From Nostoc sp. FACHB-892 (lineage in GTDB: Bacteria > Cyanobacteriota > Cyanobacteriia > Cyanobacteriales > Nostocaceae): a DNA stretch of 64,000 bases. The position numbers and the translations under genes are program-made. A model generated the notes under the pieces. It was not told where the DNA came from. It was given only the letters and a program-made list of their open reading frames with translations, and made no database searches. The stretch is taken from positions 186,001 to 250,000 of the forward strand of contig NZ_JACJTR010000001.1 in the NCBI RefSeq assembly GCF_014698795.1, given 5' to 3'. Shown one piece after another: positions 29,399 to 38,338 of the stretch (the stretch's first letter is position 1; each line of letters opens with the position of its first letter).

Positions 29399-30055
29399 TC
29401 ATAGAACGCCTTTAGAACTGGGAATTACACCAGCACGACGGGGGTCGATTTCCACCGCCAGCCGTGTTGCTCTTGCAAAGGCTTTAAATGTTGCTTCAAT
29501 AATGTGATGGGAATTAATTCCATCCAGTTGCCGAATGTGCAGTGTCATTTGGCTATGGTTCACGATCGCCACAAAAAATTCGCGTACTAGTTGGGTGTCA
29601 TAGGTTCCTACACGCCCAGTAGGAATTTGCAAGCCGTAACTGAGGTGAGGGCGTCCAGAAAAGTCTAGCGTTACCTCAACTAAGGCTTCATCCAGCGGCG
29701 CACGAAAATTACCAAAGCGAACAATGCCTTTTCTATCGCCTAGTGCTTGGTTAAAAGCTTGCCCTAAGGTAATACCTACATCTTCGTTGGTGTGGTGGTC
29801 ATCAATTTCCCAATCTCCTTTGGCTTGGACATCTATATCAATCAGCCCGTGGGAGGCAATTTGATGCAACATGTGATCCAAAAACGGAATACCTGTTGCT
29901 GCTGTGCAAGTTCCTCTACCATCCAGATTGATGGTAACTTGCACATCAGTTTCACCAGTAGTGCGGTGAACAGTGGCAATCCGAGAGGTTTTAGTTGACT
30001 GGTCGTAAGTTGACTGGTCGTAGTTTGAATTAACTTGGCGATTGGTTGTTTGCAT
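29399..30055 (-). CDS. hisB: Imidazoleglycerol-phosphate dehydratase HisB
   Basis: Sixth step of histidine synthesis, dehydrating imidazole glycerol phosphate. The 218-residue protein has both metal-binding His motifs ([10 protein letters not shown] and [12 protein letters not shown]) and the [21 protein letters not shown] start of the domain. Monofunctional, as expected in cyanobacteria. The N-terminal lead of ~25 residues contains a tandem pentapeptide [10 protein letters not shown], produced by a direct 15-bp duplication at 29993-30022, outside the catalytic core. It probably shares a transcript with fabI 101 bp upstream. Confidence 0.96.
   Translation of the reverse strand: MQTTNRQVNSNYDQSTYDQSTKTSRIATVHRTTGETDVQVTINLDGRGTCTAATGIPFLDHMLHQIASHGLIDIDVQAKGDWEIDDHHTNEDVGITLGQAFNQALGDRKGIVRFGNFRAPLDEALVEVTLDFSGRPHLSYGLQIPTGRVGTYDTQLVREFFVAIVNHSQMTLHIRQLDGINSHHIIEATFKAFARATRLAVEIDPRRAGVIPSSKGVL
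29993..30022. repeat. 15-bp tandem duplication in hisB 5' end
   Basis: Two exact copies of AGTTGACTGGTCGTA. Being a multiple of three it keeps the frame and adds the second YDQST to the HisB N-terminus. Confidence 0.85.
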
Positions 30056-30072
30056 AGGAATGGGGAGTGGAA

Positions 30073-30147
30073 AGAGTTAAAAGTTAGGAGTTATGAGTTA
30101 TGAGTTAAAAATTTATAACTCTTAACTCCTCACTCCTAACTCCTAAC
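30073..30147. repeat. Inverted heptamer arrays between hisB and fabI
   Basis: Left side has AGTTAGG/AGTTATG units, right side the complementary AACTCCT units, so the whole can fold into a hairpin in the intergenic mRNA. Confidence 0.75.
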
Positions 30148-30156
30148 TTTATCGCG

Positions 30157-30933
30157 TCACATTCCCATAATTTCATATCCTGCATCTACATATAGAACTT
30201 GTCCGGTAATACCGCTAGACAAATCACTACATAAAAAAGCGGCAGTGTTGCCCACTTCTAGCTGAGTGACGGTGCGTCGTAGGGGAGCTACTTCTTCTAC
30301 ATGATGAATCATATCCAAAATTCCACCCACGGCTGAAGATGCCAAGGTGCGGATGGGACCTGCGGATATGGCATTGACGCGGATATTTTGCGGCCCTAGT
30401 TCGGCGGCTAGGTAACGTACACTCATTTCTAAGCCAGCTTTGGCAACTCCCATGACATTATAGTTAGGGATTGCTCTGACACCGCCTAAATAGGTGAGGG
30501 TGACGATACTACCTCCCTCTGTCATCAAAGGTTTAGCTGCACCACTTAACTGCACCAGCGAGTAGGTACTAATTTCTAAGGCGGTGTTGAAGCCAGAACG
30601 AGAGGTTTGACTAAAATCTCCACTCAAATCGTCTTTGCTGGCAAAAGCCAGACAATGGATAAGGATGTCTAGCTTTCCCCACTGTTCACGGATTGTTTCA
30701 AAGGTAGATTGAATCTGCTCATCATTTTGGACATTACAGGGAAGAAATAAGCTGGGGTTGAGAGGTTCTACCAATTCCGCAACTTTTTTCTCCATCTTGC
30801 CGCGTTCATCGGGCAGGTAGGTAATACCCAGATTTGCTCCGGCTTTATGCAGCTGTTGGGCAATGCCCCAGGCGATCGAGCGGTTATTGGCAATACCTGT
30901 AACAAGAGCATTTTTTCCAGTCAGATTCAGCAT
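30157..30933 (-). CDS. fabI: Enoyl-[acyl-carrier-protein] reductase (NADH) FabI
   Basis: Final reduction in each round of type II fatty acid elongation. The 258-residue protein has the FabI-type nucleotide site (LVTGIANNRSIAWGIA), the catalytic Tyr and Lys in YNVMGVAKAGLE, and the closing VLYVDAGYEIMGM. Length is typical for FabI. It lies divergent to ntcA and upstream of hisB on the same strand; the linking repeats may affect co-transcription. Confidence 0.97.
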   Translation of the reverse strand: MLNLTGKNALVTGIANNRSIAWGIAQQLHKAGANLGITYLPDERGKMEKKVAELVEPLNPSLFLPCNVQNDEQIQSTFETIREQWGKLDILIHCLAFASKDDLSGDFSQTSRSGFNTALEISTYSLVQLSGAAKPLMTEGGSIVTLTYLGGVRAIPNYNVMGVAKAGLEMSVRYLAAELGPQNIRVNAISAGPIRTLASSAVGGILDMIHHVEEVAPLRRTVTQLEVGNTAAFLCSDLSSGITGQVLYVDAGYEIMGM

Positions 30934-31313
30934 AGAAATTGTTAATGCGATCGATCATTAGGAGCATACTAGAATCTGAGGCACGTTTTGTCTTCGTTTT
31001 ACACCGGATTTGCAAAAATGAATATTGATAAGGGTGTTTTCTATGACAAAAATCTTGATTTTTTCTAAAGATATTCTCAAAATATCTTTATTTGTTCTTT
31101 AAAAAACCCTTTTTAATACTGCTATTGTAAGTACTTATCAACAATTAGTAGCTTAAAGGATCAACAATTATGTATCATTGTAAACAAAGAGTTATGAAGA
31201 GATTAGTTTGAGTATAGGAAAGTACAGAAAGGTTGACGGTGCTTTATTCATTTTTCGGGTGTATTCTTAGGTAATCAGTTTTTGTTTTTCCGGCATTGGG
31301 TAGGGGAAGGGAG
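30934..31313. other. Divergent fabI/ntcA promoter region
   Basis: 380 bp, AT-rich. It contains the GTA-N8-TAC site at 31212-31225 and a looser NtcA-like GTAAGTACTTATCAACA at 31127-31143. Promoter boxes for fabI were not assigned. Confidence 0.5.
31212..31225 (+). promoter_or_regulatory. Putative NtcA-binding site (GTA-N8-TAC)
   Basis: GTATAGGAAAGTAC matches the NtcA consensus GTA-N8-TAC exactly, 88 bp before the ntcA ATG. NtcA autoregulation is established in related Anabaena, so self-activation under nitrogen limitation is the likely meaning. A canonical TAN3T -10 box was not clear at the expected distance. Confidence 0.65.
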
Positions 31314-31985
31314 ATGATCGTGACACAAGATAAAGCCCTAGCAAATGTATTTCGTCAGATGGCGACCGGGGCGTTTCCGCCAGTTGTGGAAACGTTTGAA
31401 CGCAATAAAACGATCTTTTTTCCTGGCGATCCTGCCGAACGAGTTTATTTTCTTTTGAAAGGTGCTGTTAAACTTTCCAGGGTGTACGAGGCAGGAGAGG
31501 AAATAACGGTAGCGTTGCTGCGGGAAAATAGTGTATTTGGTGTATTGTCATTGCTGACGGGAAATAAATCGGATAGGTTTTACCATGCGGTTGCATTTAC
31601 TCCTGCGGAATTACTGTCAGCACCAATTGAACAAGTGGAGCAAGCACTCAAGGAAAATCCAGAATTATCAATGTTAATGCTGCGAGGTCTGTCTTCGCGG
31701 ATTTTACAAACGGAGATGATGATTGAAACTCTCGCTCACCGAGATATGGGTTCTAGGTTGGTGAGTTTTTTGCTAATTCTCTGTCGAGATTTTGGGGTTC
31801 CTTGTGCAGATGGGATCACAATTGATTTGAAATTATCTCATCAAGCGATCGCAGAAGCAATTGGTTCAACTCGTGTTACCGTTACTAGGCTACTAGGGGA
31901 TTTACGTGAAAAAAAGATGATTTCTATTCACAAAAAGAAGATTACTGTGCATAAACCTGTTACCTTAAGTAGGCAATTCACATAA
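31314..31985 (+). CDS. ntcA: Global nitrogen regulator NtcA
   Basis: A CRP-family activator that senses 2-oxoglutarate and controls nitrogen assimilation and heterocyst differentiation. The 223-residue product starting [20 protein letters not shown] is essentially the Anabaena NtcA. It has the effector-binding beta roll ([20 protein letters not shown]), the long dimer helix, and a C-terminal HTH ([21 protein letters not shown]). I prefer ATG 31314, which follows GGGGAAGGGAG, over an in-frame start at 31296 that would add six residues. A perfect NtcA box lies upstream. Fold and DNA-recognition helix are intact. Confidence 0.98.
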   Translation: MIVTQDKALANVFRQMATGAFPPVVETFERNKTIFFPGDPAERVYFLLKGAVKLSRVYEAGEEITVALLRENSVFGVLSLLTGNKSDRFYHAVAFTPAELLSAPIEQVEQALKENPELSMLMLRGLSSRILQTEMMIETLAHRDMGSRLVSFLLILCRDFGVPCADGITIDLKLSHQAIAEAIGSTRVTVTRLLGDLREKKMISIHKKKITVHKPVTLSRQFT

Positions 31986-32153
31986 AATCAATTGGAGAAA
32001 GGGGAATCGGCGCGTGTTCTATTTTGAAAAATGACACTAATAGCTAGAGGTAAATCTAAAATTGAGTAATTTCAGCTATTGCCAATTTCCACTTCTCCCC
32101 AGACAATGGTTAAAAGTAGTAGGCTGTATCTGGAAGGATTTCGGTAGCTAAAG

Positions 32154-33644
32154 ATGACCACCGGATACATCCTCATCGCAGCAATTTTAATTCTGGGAGG
32201 CGTAATTGCAACCGTGGGCGATCGCATCGGCACACGAGTTGGCAAAGCCCGCCTCTCACTTTTTAACCTTCGTCCGAAAAACACTGCTGTATTGGTAACT
32301 ATTTTTACGGGCGGTTTGATTTCAGCATCAACATTAGGAATTTTATTCGCTGCCGACGAAGGCTTGCGAAAGGGAGTTTTTGAGTTAGAGGATATTCAAA
32401 CAGACCTCAGACAGAAGCGGGAACAGCTAAAAACCGCAGAAACTCAAAAAAGTCAGGTAGAGAGTGAGCTAAACCAAGCAAAAATTGCCCAAGCTAAGGC
32501 ACAACAAGACTTACAGGCAATTAATAAATCTTTGCAAGCGGCGAATGCCAAACAACTGCAAACACAAGCTCAGTTGAACCGCACCATTAGTCAACAAGCT
32601 CAAACTCAAACTCAACTTCAGCGCACTCAAGGTCAGCTAGGACAAGTTGTAACTCAGTACCAAAAAGCCATAGCTGAATTGCAAAGCGTTTACAATCAGA
32701 GAAAAGAGCTACAGGCGGCAGTTGAGCAACTGAAGACAGAACGTCAAAGACTGTATGCTGAAGCTAAAAAAGCGATTGATGAAGCCAAAACAGCAATTGA
32801 AAAACGCGATCGCGAACTTGCTAATCGCCAAGAAGCCATAGAAGAACGCGATCGCAAAATTGCCCAACTGGATCAACTGATTCAAAAGCGTAATGCAGAA
32901 GTTGCAGCGCGAGAGCAAGTGATTACCAAACGAGAATCGCGCCTCAAAGAATTGGAAGCACAACAGCAGCAACTAGAACTTGAAGTTGCAAGGTTAGAAA
33001 AATATTATCAGTCCTACCGCGACCTACGTCTAGGGAAGCTGGCCTTAGTTCGCGGTCAAGTTCTGGCCGCGGGTGTAGTTCGTGTTACGCAACCTACTGC
33101 TGCTCGTCAGGCAGTGGAACAACTTTTACAAGAAGCTAACCGCAACGCCAACCTCGAATTAAGTGAGCCTGGGGCAAATTCTGCAAATGCAGAGCTACTA
33201 CGCTTTACCCAAGAGAGGGTTGAGAAATTGAGCAAGCAGATTGAGGATGGTCAAGAATACGTGGTGCGAGTTTTCTCAGCTGGTAATTATGTCAGGGGAG
33301 AAAAGCAGATAGAGTTTTTCGCCGATACAGCTCGAAATGAATTAGTTTTTTCGGAAGGCGCGGTGCTGGCCACAACTACTGCTGATTCCAAAACCATGAC
33401 ATCGTATCAGTTACAGCAGCGACTGGAAATACTGATTTCTGCTTCCCAGTTTCGTGCCCGTAACGCCGGAATTATCGAAAATGTGCAAGTAGACGGGACT
33501 TTTCTGCGCTTTATCAACCAATTAAGACAGTACAATCAACCATTGGAAATCAAAGCGATCGCAGCAAACGACACTTATACAGCCGGGCCATTGAGAGTCA
33601 AATTAGTGGCAATAGTCAACGGACAAATTATCTTTAGTACTTAA
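32154..33644 (+). CDS. DUF3084 membrane-anchored coiled-coil protein
   Basis: A 496-residue cyanobacterial conserved protein. Two N-terminal membrane segments (about 5-24 and 44-66) are followed by a coiled coil to ~285, rich in Gln, Lys and Glu with heptad character. A globular ~200-residue C-terminal domain then begins near YYQSYRDLRLGKLALVRGQVLA. I recognise the family as DUF3084; function is unknown. It precedes the YqgF-like gene on the same strand. Confidence 0.85.
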   Translation: MTTGYILIAAILILGGVIATVGDRIGTRVGKARLSLFNLRPKNTAVLVTIFTGGLISASTLGILFAADEGLRKGVFELEDIQTDLRQKREQLKTAETQKSQVESELNQAKIAQAKAQQDLQAINKSLQAANAKQLQTQAQLNRTISQQAQTQTQLQRTQGQLGQVVTQYQKAIAELQSVYNQRKELQAAVEQLKTERQRLYAEAKKAIDEAKTAIEKRDRELANRQEAIEERDRKIAQLDQLIQKRNAEVAAREQVITKRESRLKELEAQQQQLELEVARLEKYYQSYRDLRLGKLALVRGQVLAAGVVRVTQPTAARQAVEQLLQEANRNANLELSEPGANSANAELLRFTQERVEKLSKQIEDGQEYVVRVFSAGNYVRGEKQIEFFADTARNELVFSEGAVLATTTADSKTMTSYQLQQRLEILISASQFRARNAGIIENVQVDGTFLRFINQLRQYNQPLEIKAIAANDTYTAGPLRVKLVAIVNGQIIFST

Positions 33645-33760
33645 AAAAATATTTGCACACTGTTATTAGTAAGATTTAAACATATTGAAAAGCAGCCAAA
33701 ATAGTTGCTGTGATTGCATTTATTCATTTATAATTCTTAATTTTTAATTTTTAATTTATT

Positions 33761-34216
33761 ATGACCTTCCGGGAATTTTCACCAATGCAACCAGTCATCT
33801 TGGGGTTTGATCCAGGTCGAGATAAGTGTGGTTTAGCGGTGATGGGACTGGATCGGCAATTGTATTATCATCATGTCGTACTGGCAAAAGAGGCGATCGC
33901 TACCATTGAGACACTGCGTCAAAAGTTTCCGATCTCCTTGATGGTGATGGGCGACCAAACTACAGCCAAGCAGTGGAGACAGCAGTTATATCAAGAATTG
34001 ACAGAACCGTTGAGTATTATTTTAGTGGATGAGCGCTACACAACCTTAGAAGCACGCGATCGCTATTGGCAAATGTTCCCACCCAAAGGGCTAACAAAGC
34101 TATTACCACAGGGTCTGCGGCAGCCACCAAGACCGATAGATGACATTGTTGCCATCCTCTTAATCGAAAGATACTTAAATCGCCTCACAGAATCAACACT
34201 CAGCAGTCAGGAGTAA
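33761..34216 (+). CDS. YqgF/RuvX-like RNase H-fold nuclease
   Basis: A 151-residue protein of the RNase H-fold family that includes the pre-16S rRNA processing nuclease YqgF and Holliday junction resolvases. The sequence has GFDPGRDKCGLAV near the start (first acidic residue), MVMGDQTTAKQW, VDERYTTLEARDRY and DDIVAILLIERYL, the other conserved acidic sites. An ATG at 33785 would give MQPVILGFDPG and could be the real start. It is distinct enough from the canonical YqgF to suggest a second, cyanobacterial subtype. Confidence 0.8.
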   Translation: MTFREFSPMQPVILGFDPGRDKCGLAVMGLDRQLYYHHVVLAKEAIATIETLRQKFPISLMVMGDQTTAKQWRQQLYQELTEPLSIILVDERYTTLEARDRYWQMFPPKGLTKLLPQGLRQPPRPIDDIVAILLIERYLNRLTESTLSSQE

Positions 34217-34230
34217 GGAATTAGCTCATT

Positions 34231-34307
34231 AACTCCAAACTCCCAACTCCAAACTCCAAACTCCCAACTCCCAACTCCTAACTCCCAACTCCTAACTCCT
34301 AACTACT
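34231..34307. repeat. Eleven-unit AACTCCN heptamer array
   Basis: Eleven consecutive 7-bp units in perfect register (AACTCCA, AACTCCC, AACTCCT, last AACTACT) between the YqgF-like stop and the DUF3146 gene on the opposite strand. Confidence 0.9.
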
Positions 34308-34312
34308 AACTT

Positions 34313-34579
34313 TTAAAGTTCCGCCCGAATAGTAAAAGCATAATCTCCTCCAGGCTCTAGTTGATAATCTTGTTGCTCTAAGAATCGACCAAGGGGTTCT
34401 TTGATTAAGGCGCGGCCTTGGGAAGGCTTGACGGCAAGTTCTCCCCGGCGAAAATGCCACTGAAAATGCCACTCAAACTCACCGGCACTCACTTCACCCT
34501 CAAGGAAGCCGTGTTGCCAGGATTGGCGGGTAATTCTGACATGGGCAGTGGTTTCTGGCAGTCGTCTCTTGGCACTCAC
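34313..34579 (-). CDS. DUF3146 family protein
   Basis: An 88-residue soluble protein with no membrane segment. The sequence (TAHVRITRQSWQHGFLEGEV, FEWHFQWHFRRGELAV, YQLEPGGDYAFTIRAEL) matches my memory of the cyanobacterial DUF3146 family. It contains a direct near-duplication EWHFQWHF. Function unknown. Its stop codon lies 5 bp from a heptamer array. Confidence 0.75.
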   Translation of the reverse strand: MSAKRRLPETTAHVRITRQSWQHGFLEGEVSAGEFEWHFQWHFRRGELAVKPSQGRALIKEPLGRFLEQQDYQLEPGGDYAFTIRAEL

Positions 34580-34689
34580 TATGCTTTATGTCAAGTGTAG
34601 AATAACAGCCGATCATGTAGGCTATTTATTTTATTTACCAAACATAGCTTAATTAAACAAACTAACAAAGTAGGTATTTATAGTTGACT

Positions 34690-34749
34690 AATACAGCGCG
34701 GCGGAAATAAATAATCCATTCCAAATCAGCGAAACGCTTACGCTGTATT
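34690..34749. repeat. 60-bp inverted-repeat element
   Basis: AATACAGCG (34690-34698) and CGCTGTATT (34741-34749) are perfect inverted repeats bounding a 42-bp centre. They are followed at 34756-34776 by three exact TTTTGAC heptamers. No coding potential; it resembles a small palindromic mobile repeat. Confidence 0.55.
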
Positions 34750-34861
34750 GATTCATTTTGACTTTTGACTTTTGACTTACGCCTTGCGGTACTAGGTTGT
34801 GTTAATGAGCCGAATGACTTCAGCTTCAGGGAACATTGTCAGGGAATGAAAATGATTTTTG

Positions 34862-35623
34862 TTAAAATTGTAGGAATGAATGTATCCTAGAAACTGTATA
34901 TCGGATGCTACTTTCATCAGTATATTGTGGATTAATTGGGATTTCCTTGAATAATTTCAGCACAATTACAGCCCGATAAAGCTTAGAGTATCTAAATTGC
35001 TTTTCTTGGATATCAAAACGCAGAATATTTTCTAGTGGATGTTCGATAACTTGGTTTACACGCAAACTTTTACGTTCGATAAATACCTTATCGATACTCT
35101 TATAGAAGGTACAGGTAGTTACAGGTGATGTAGCAAAAAAAGCAGCGATCGCTATCATAACCAATAAAAATAAACTTAAGAAAAATAGATAATGCCGTTG
35201 ATTTTGCTGTACTAATACAGATGTTTTCTCGGAGTTAATAAAATCGTTAATTTTAAAAATAACTTCCTGATTATCTTGATAGCTAACATGAGATAAAAGA
35301 GTAAAGTATCCAAAAGGAGTTACAATCACAACTTGATAAGTTTTCCCTCCTCTGCTACCAGTCTTTGTAAGAATGTATGCTTCATGGAGATCAAACATTT
35401 TAAGTTTCTCCATGCTTCCCAGCAAAGTGAACCGCCTCAATTCACAATTAATTCGGTTTGATGAAAGGCGATGGCAAGTTATCTTAATTGAAGCAGACTC
35501 AAAAAATAAGCAGTAAATCAAAAAGCTTAAGCATAAAGTAAGAATGCACCACCCAGTAAGCCAATCTTTGAGTGGCCGATGCTTTAGCTGCAATCTGGTA
35601 CGGGTTTCCTCGACAATTTTCAT
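34862..35623 (-). CDS. Hypothetical membrane protein
   Basis: A 253-residue protein that I do not recognise. It has two strong membrane segments, near residues 25-43 (GWCILTLCLSFLIYCLFF) and 144-164 (YLFFLSLFLLVMIAIAAFF). Between them is an extracytoplasmic region of ~100 residues with two Cys; after the second is a ~90-residue soluble tail. No catalytic motif was seen. The layout resembles bacterial PH-like/YcxB-type membrane proteins, but that is only a guess. Confidence 0.7.
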   Translation of the reverse strand: MKIVEETRTRLQLKHRPLKDWLTGWCILTLCLSFLIYCLFFESASIKITCHRLSSNRINCELRRFTLLGSMEKLKMFDLHEAYILTKTGSRGGKTYQVVIVTPFGYFTLLSHVSYQDNQEVIFKINDFINSEKTSVLVQQNQRHYLFFLSLFLLVMIAIAAFFATSPVTTCTFYKSIDKVFIERKSLRVNQVIEHPLENILRFDIQEKQFRYSKLYRAVIVLKLFKEIPINPQYTDESSIRYTVSRIHSFLQF

Positions 35624-35778
35624 CAGTGCCTGTGTATAGAATACTTAACCCCTGAGTAGAGTATTCCCCTGGTAGCCCCTTTACTGCTCACTAAGTACCA
35701 GGGAGGATTTATGATGAATAGCTACAAAAGCTTTGGCTAACTGATAGATAATTGGGGCAGAAAGCTATAGCTAGAAGC

Positions 35779-36645
35779 ATGGAAACCAAACAACTAGGAA
35801 AAACTGGCATCTTTGTAAGTGCGATCGGTTTGGGTGGTATGCCCATGTCAATCTCTAATCGTCCTCCCGAATCAGAGTCAATCCAAGTTATTCATCATGC
35901 CCTGGATTTGGGTATTACATTTATTGACACTGCCGATTCTTACTGCAAAGATGAGTCAGATAAGCATCACAATGAGCGATTAATTCACAAGGCACTTGCT
36001 AGTTACAAAGGCGATGTTAGCCAAGTAATTGTGGCAACTAAGGGCGGCTTGATGCGTCCCGATGGTAACTGGACAAGCAACGGCAACCCAGAACATTTGC
36101 GCCAAACAATTCGAGTAAGTTTTGAGGCGTTAGGTGGTGCTAAACCCATCGATGTTTGGCAATACCATTCCCCCGATCCTAGTTACACAATTGAAGAATC
36201 CCTTGCACCAGTGAAAGAAGCAGTAGAAGCTGGCTTGATTCGGTTTGTGGGAGTTTCTAACTTTTCCGTTGAACAAATTAAGCGGGCGCGAGATGTGGTG
36301 GATATTGTCTCAGTGCAGAACCAATACAGCCCTTGGCAACGACAGCCAGAAAATGACGGCGTATTGAAGTATTGCGAACAGCAAGGATTAACATTTTTGC
36401 CTTGGAGTCCCTTTGGTGGTAGGCGTCGCCATCAGAACTTACAAGATATCCCTGCGATCGCTCACTTAGCTAAAGAAAAAGGTGTGTCACTGTATAATAT
36501 CGTTTTGGCGTGGTTGCGTTCTAAGTCGCCAGTTATTTTACCAATTCCAGGTGCTAGCAAGGTTTCTAGCATTGAAGACTCAACACAAGCTATCAATGTG
36601 AAACTCTCTGATGAAGAAGTGCAAAAAATTGATCGGGCAACTTAA
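35779..36645 (+). CDS. Aldo/keto reductase
   Basis: A 289-residue NADPH-dependent oxidoreductase of the aldo/keto reductase superfamily. It starts METKQLGKTGIFVSAIGLGGMPM and has the catalytic Asp and Tyr in FIDTADSYC, Lys in VATKGG, and His in WQYHSPD; VILPIPGASKV at the C-terminus binds NADPH. I chose ATG 35779 rather than an in-frame TTG at 35752. It has the canonical Asp, unlike the 393-residue family member at 6482-7663. A strong intrinsic terminator follows at 36766-36796. Confidence 0.92.
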   Translation: METKQLGKTGIFVSAIGLGGMPMSISNRPPESESIQVIHHALDLGITFIDTADSYCKDESDKHHNERLIHKALASYKGDVSQVIVATKGGLMRPDGNWTSNGNPEHLRQTIRVSFEALGGAKPIDVWQYHSPDPSYTIEESLAPVKEAVEAGLIRFVGVSNFSVEQIKRARDVVDIVSVQNQYSPWQRQPENDGVLKYCEQQGLTFLPWSPFGGRRRHQNLQDIPAIAHLAKEKGVSLYNIVLAWLRSKSPVILPIPGASKVSSIEDSTQAINVKLSDEEVQKIDRAT

Positions 36646-36765
36646 TGATTCCACTCGCTAATTAGGTAAAATTACCAAAGATTTACGCACTACGTTTCGC
36701 TAGTTTAAGATAGCGTGATCAACAATTTAAGATTTCAATTCAACAGACTTTTAAAGAAGTTCATC

Positions 36766-36796
36766 AACCCGGTTTATTAAAAAAACCGGGTTTTTT
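36766..36796 (+). terminator. Rho-independent terminator
   Basis: AACCCGGTTT and AAACCGGGTT form a perfect 10-bp stem around a 7-nt loop, followed by TTTT. It lies 120 bp after the aldo/keto reductase stop and 67 bp before the EndoU-like gene. Confidence 0.85.
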
Positions 36797-36863
36797 ATAA
36801 AGTATTCTATTCCTTAAATTAAACTTGATGTAGTATTGCTATCTAAGTAATTAATCTAAAATT

Positions 36864-37700
36864 ATGCAGCTAAATCTTTTAACCAATAGGTCAAAGCAGA
36901 TGGTAAATATGCTTGCTTTTTTGGTACTGGTTTCCCCTTTTTCCTGGCAAAATTCCGTGAAGGCGCAACCTCAGCCAAATACGCAACTTCTGCCGTTTTT
37001 TGACAACGTAGATAACCCGGTTACTGTTCGTTTCCCCGCAGGACAAAAGGTAGATATTACACCATCTCCACCTCTGCTAAATCCTTTTGACAAGGCTGTA
37101 CTAAACCTCTGCGGCCCTATTGGTACAAGAGTTAGTTCTAATAATTTTAAACAATTGTTATCTTATTACCCAGATGTGTTGCAAAAACTTCAGCAAGTTA
37201 GCGGCGGTGAACTTCGTCCAGGACGTAAGAATAAAGCACAATTTCTCGAAGATTTAACGAATATTTGGTTTCAACGCCGAGGGTTTGAGCATATATTTTG
37301 TAGTGAAATATATAACGCCAATGATATAGGTGGCTTACATTTTCACGGTAGATATTTACAGTTGCAAAATGAAGGAATAGGCGGACGGTTGCCAAATAAT
37401 CAAGGACGAGAGGAAGTTGTTCCTGGAGTCATTTATACAATGGGTGTAGTAATTAAGCAGAAAAATCGGACAGTAACAGATGTCATCAAAGGCTATGGCT
37501 ACCTCAGCAATGCCGAAGAAATGCTTTTAGATGCCACCAGAATATATAAGCTCCAAGGTAATAATGACGGAGCGTGTATTTATAATGTACGTGACCAAGA
37601 AACAGGTAAATCCTTTCCTACAGTTTTTGTTACTAAAGAAAAAGCAATCATTACCTATTATCCTGATGCTACTCCTCAAGGTGCAAGATGTAAAAGCTAA
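36864..37700 (+). CDS. Secreted EndoU-like endoribonuclease domain protein
   Basis: A 278-residue protein with a Sec signal peptide (MLAFLVLVSPFSW...VKAQ, ending about residue 34). Residues 138-175 carry RGFEHIFCSEIYNA and GGLHFHGRYLQLQNEG, which match the two-His core of the eukaryotic-type EndoU/XendoU fold (EHVFxGE and GFHNW). Candidate catalytic residues are His143, His159 or His161, and a Lys at 198, 200 or 209. Family members cleave RNA at uridylates. Export outside the cytoplasm is unusual for an RNase. A GNAT acetyltransferase starts 15 bp after its stop. The assignment rests on motif recognition and could be wrong. Confidence 0.65.
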   Translation: MQLNLLTNRSKQMVNMLAFLVLVSPFSWQNSVKAQPQPNTQLLPFFDNVDNPVTVRFPAGQKVDITPSPPLLNPFDKAVLNLCGPIGTRVSSNNFKQLLSYYPDVLQKLQQVSGGELRPGRKNKAQFLEDLTNIWFQRRGFEHIFCSEIYNANDIGGLHFHGRYLQLQNEGIGGRLPNNQGREEVVPGVIYTMGVVIKQKNRTVTDVIKGYGYLSNAEEMLLDATRIYKLQGNNDGACIYNVRDQETGKSFPTVFVTKEKAIITYYPDATPQGARCKS

Positions 37701-37715
37701 AAATAGAGAAAAAAC

Positions 37716-38255
37716 ATGATCTTAGAAACAGACCGTTTGCTAATGCGTGATTTTATAGAAGCAGACTGGCAGGCGGTTTTTACCTATCAATCTGATCCTT
37801 TGTACTTGCGTTATAACTATTGGACACATCGCACACAGAAGGATGTTTGCGAATTTGTACAAATGTTTATTGGTCAGCAAAAAGAGCAACCAAGAACAAA
37901 GTTTCAGTTAGCTGTTGTCCTCAAAGAAGAAAATCGGCTTATTGGCAATTGTGGCATCCGTGTAAACGATTCTGAACTGCGGGAAGCAAACATCGGCTAT
38001 GAATTAAATACTCAGTATTGGGGACAAGGTTATGCAACAGAAGCAGCACAAGCCATTTTAAAGTTTGGCTTTGAAGAATTGGGAATGCATCGTATCTGGT
38101 CTTGGTGTGTAACGGAGAATGTTGCTTCTGTAAAGGTATTAGAAAAAATTGGTATGCGTTGTGAAGGTCATCTACGGGAAAAAGAGTTAATCAAAGGCAG
38201 ATGGTACGATAATTTTCTTTACGCTATCCTTGACCACGAGTGGAAAGCAAAATAA
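37716..38255 (+). CDS. GNAT N-acetyltransferase (RimJ/RimL-like)
   Basis: A 179-residue acetyl-CoA-dependent transferase. It opens MILETDRLLMRDFIEADWQ and has the GNAT acetyl-CoA motif GYELNTQYWGQGYATEAAQAI-like region and NVASVKVLEKIGMRCEGHLR near the end, as in RimJ/RimL-type enzymes. The substrate, a protein N-terminus, amine or drug, cannot be told. Its start lies 15 bp from the EndoU-like gene stop, so the two are probably co-transcribed; whether it protects against that nuclease is unproven. Confidence 0.88.
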   Translation: MILETDRLLMRDFIEADWQAVFTYQSDPLYLRYNYWTHRTQKDVCEFVQMFIGQQKEQPRTKFQLAVVLKEENRLIGNCGIRVNDSELREANIGYELNTQYWGQGYATEAAQAILKFGFEELGMHRIWSWCVTENVASVKVLEKIGMRCEGHLREKELIKGRWYDNFLYAILDHEWKAK

Positions 38256-38338
38256 TACTGCTTCTATGAGCTACCTCAGAGACAATATCATAAATTCCTG
38301 AGAAATTGAGGGTAAGGCAAATTCAGAGGGTCGCAGAG

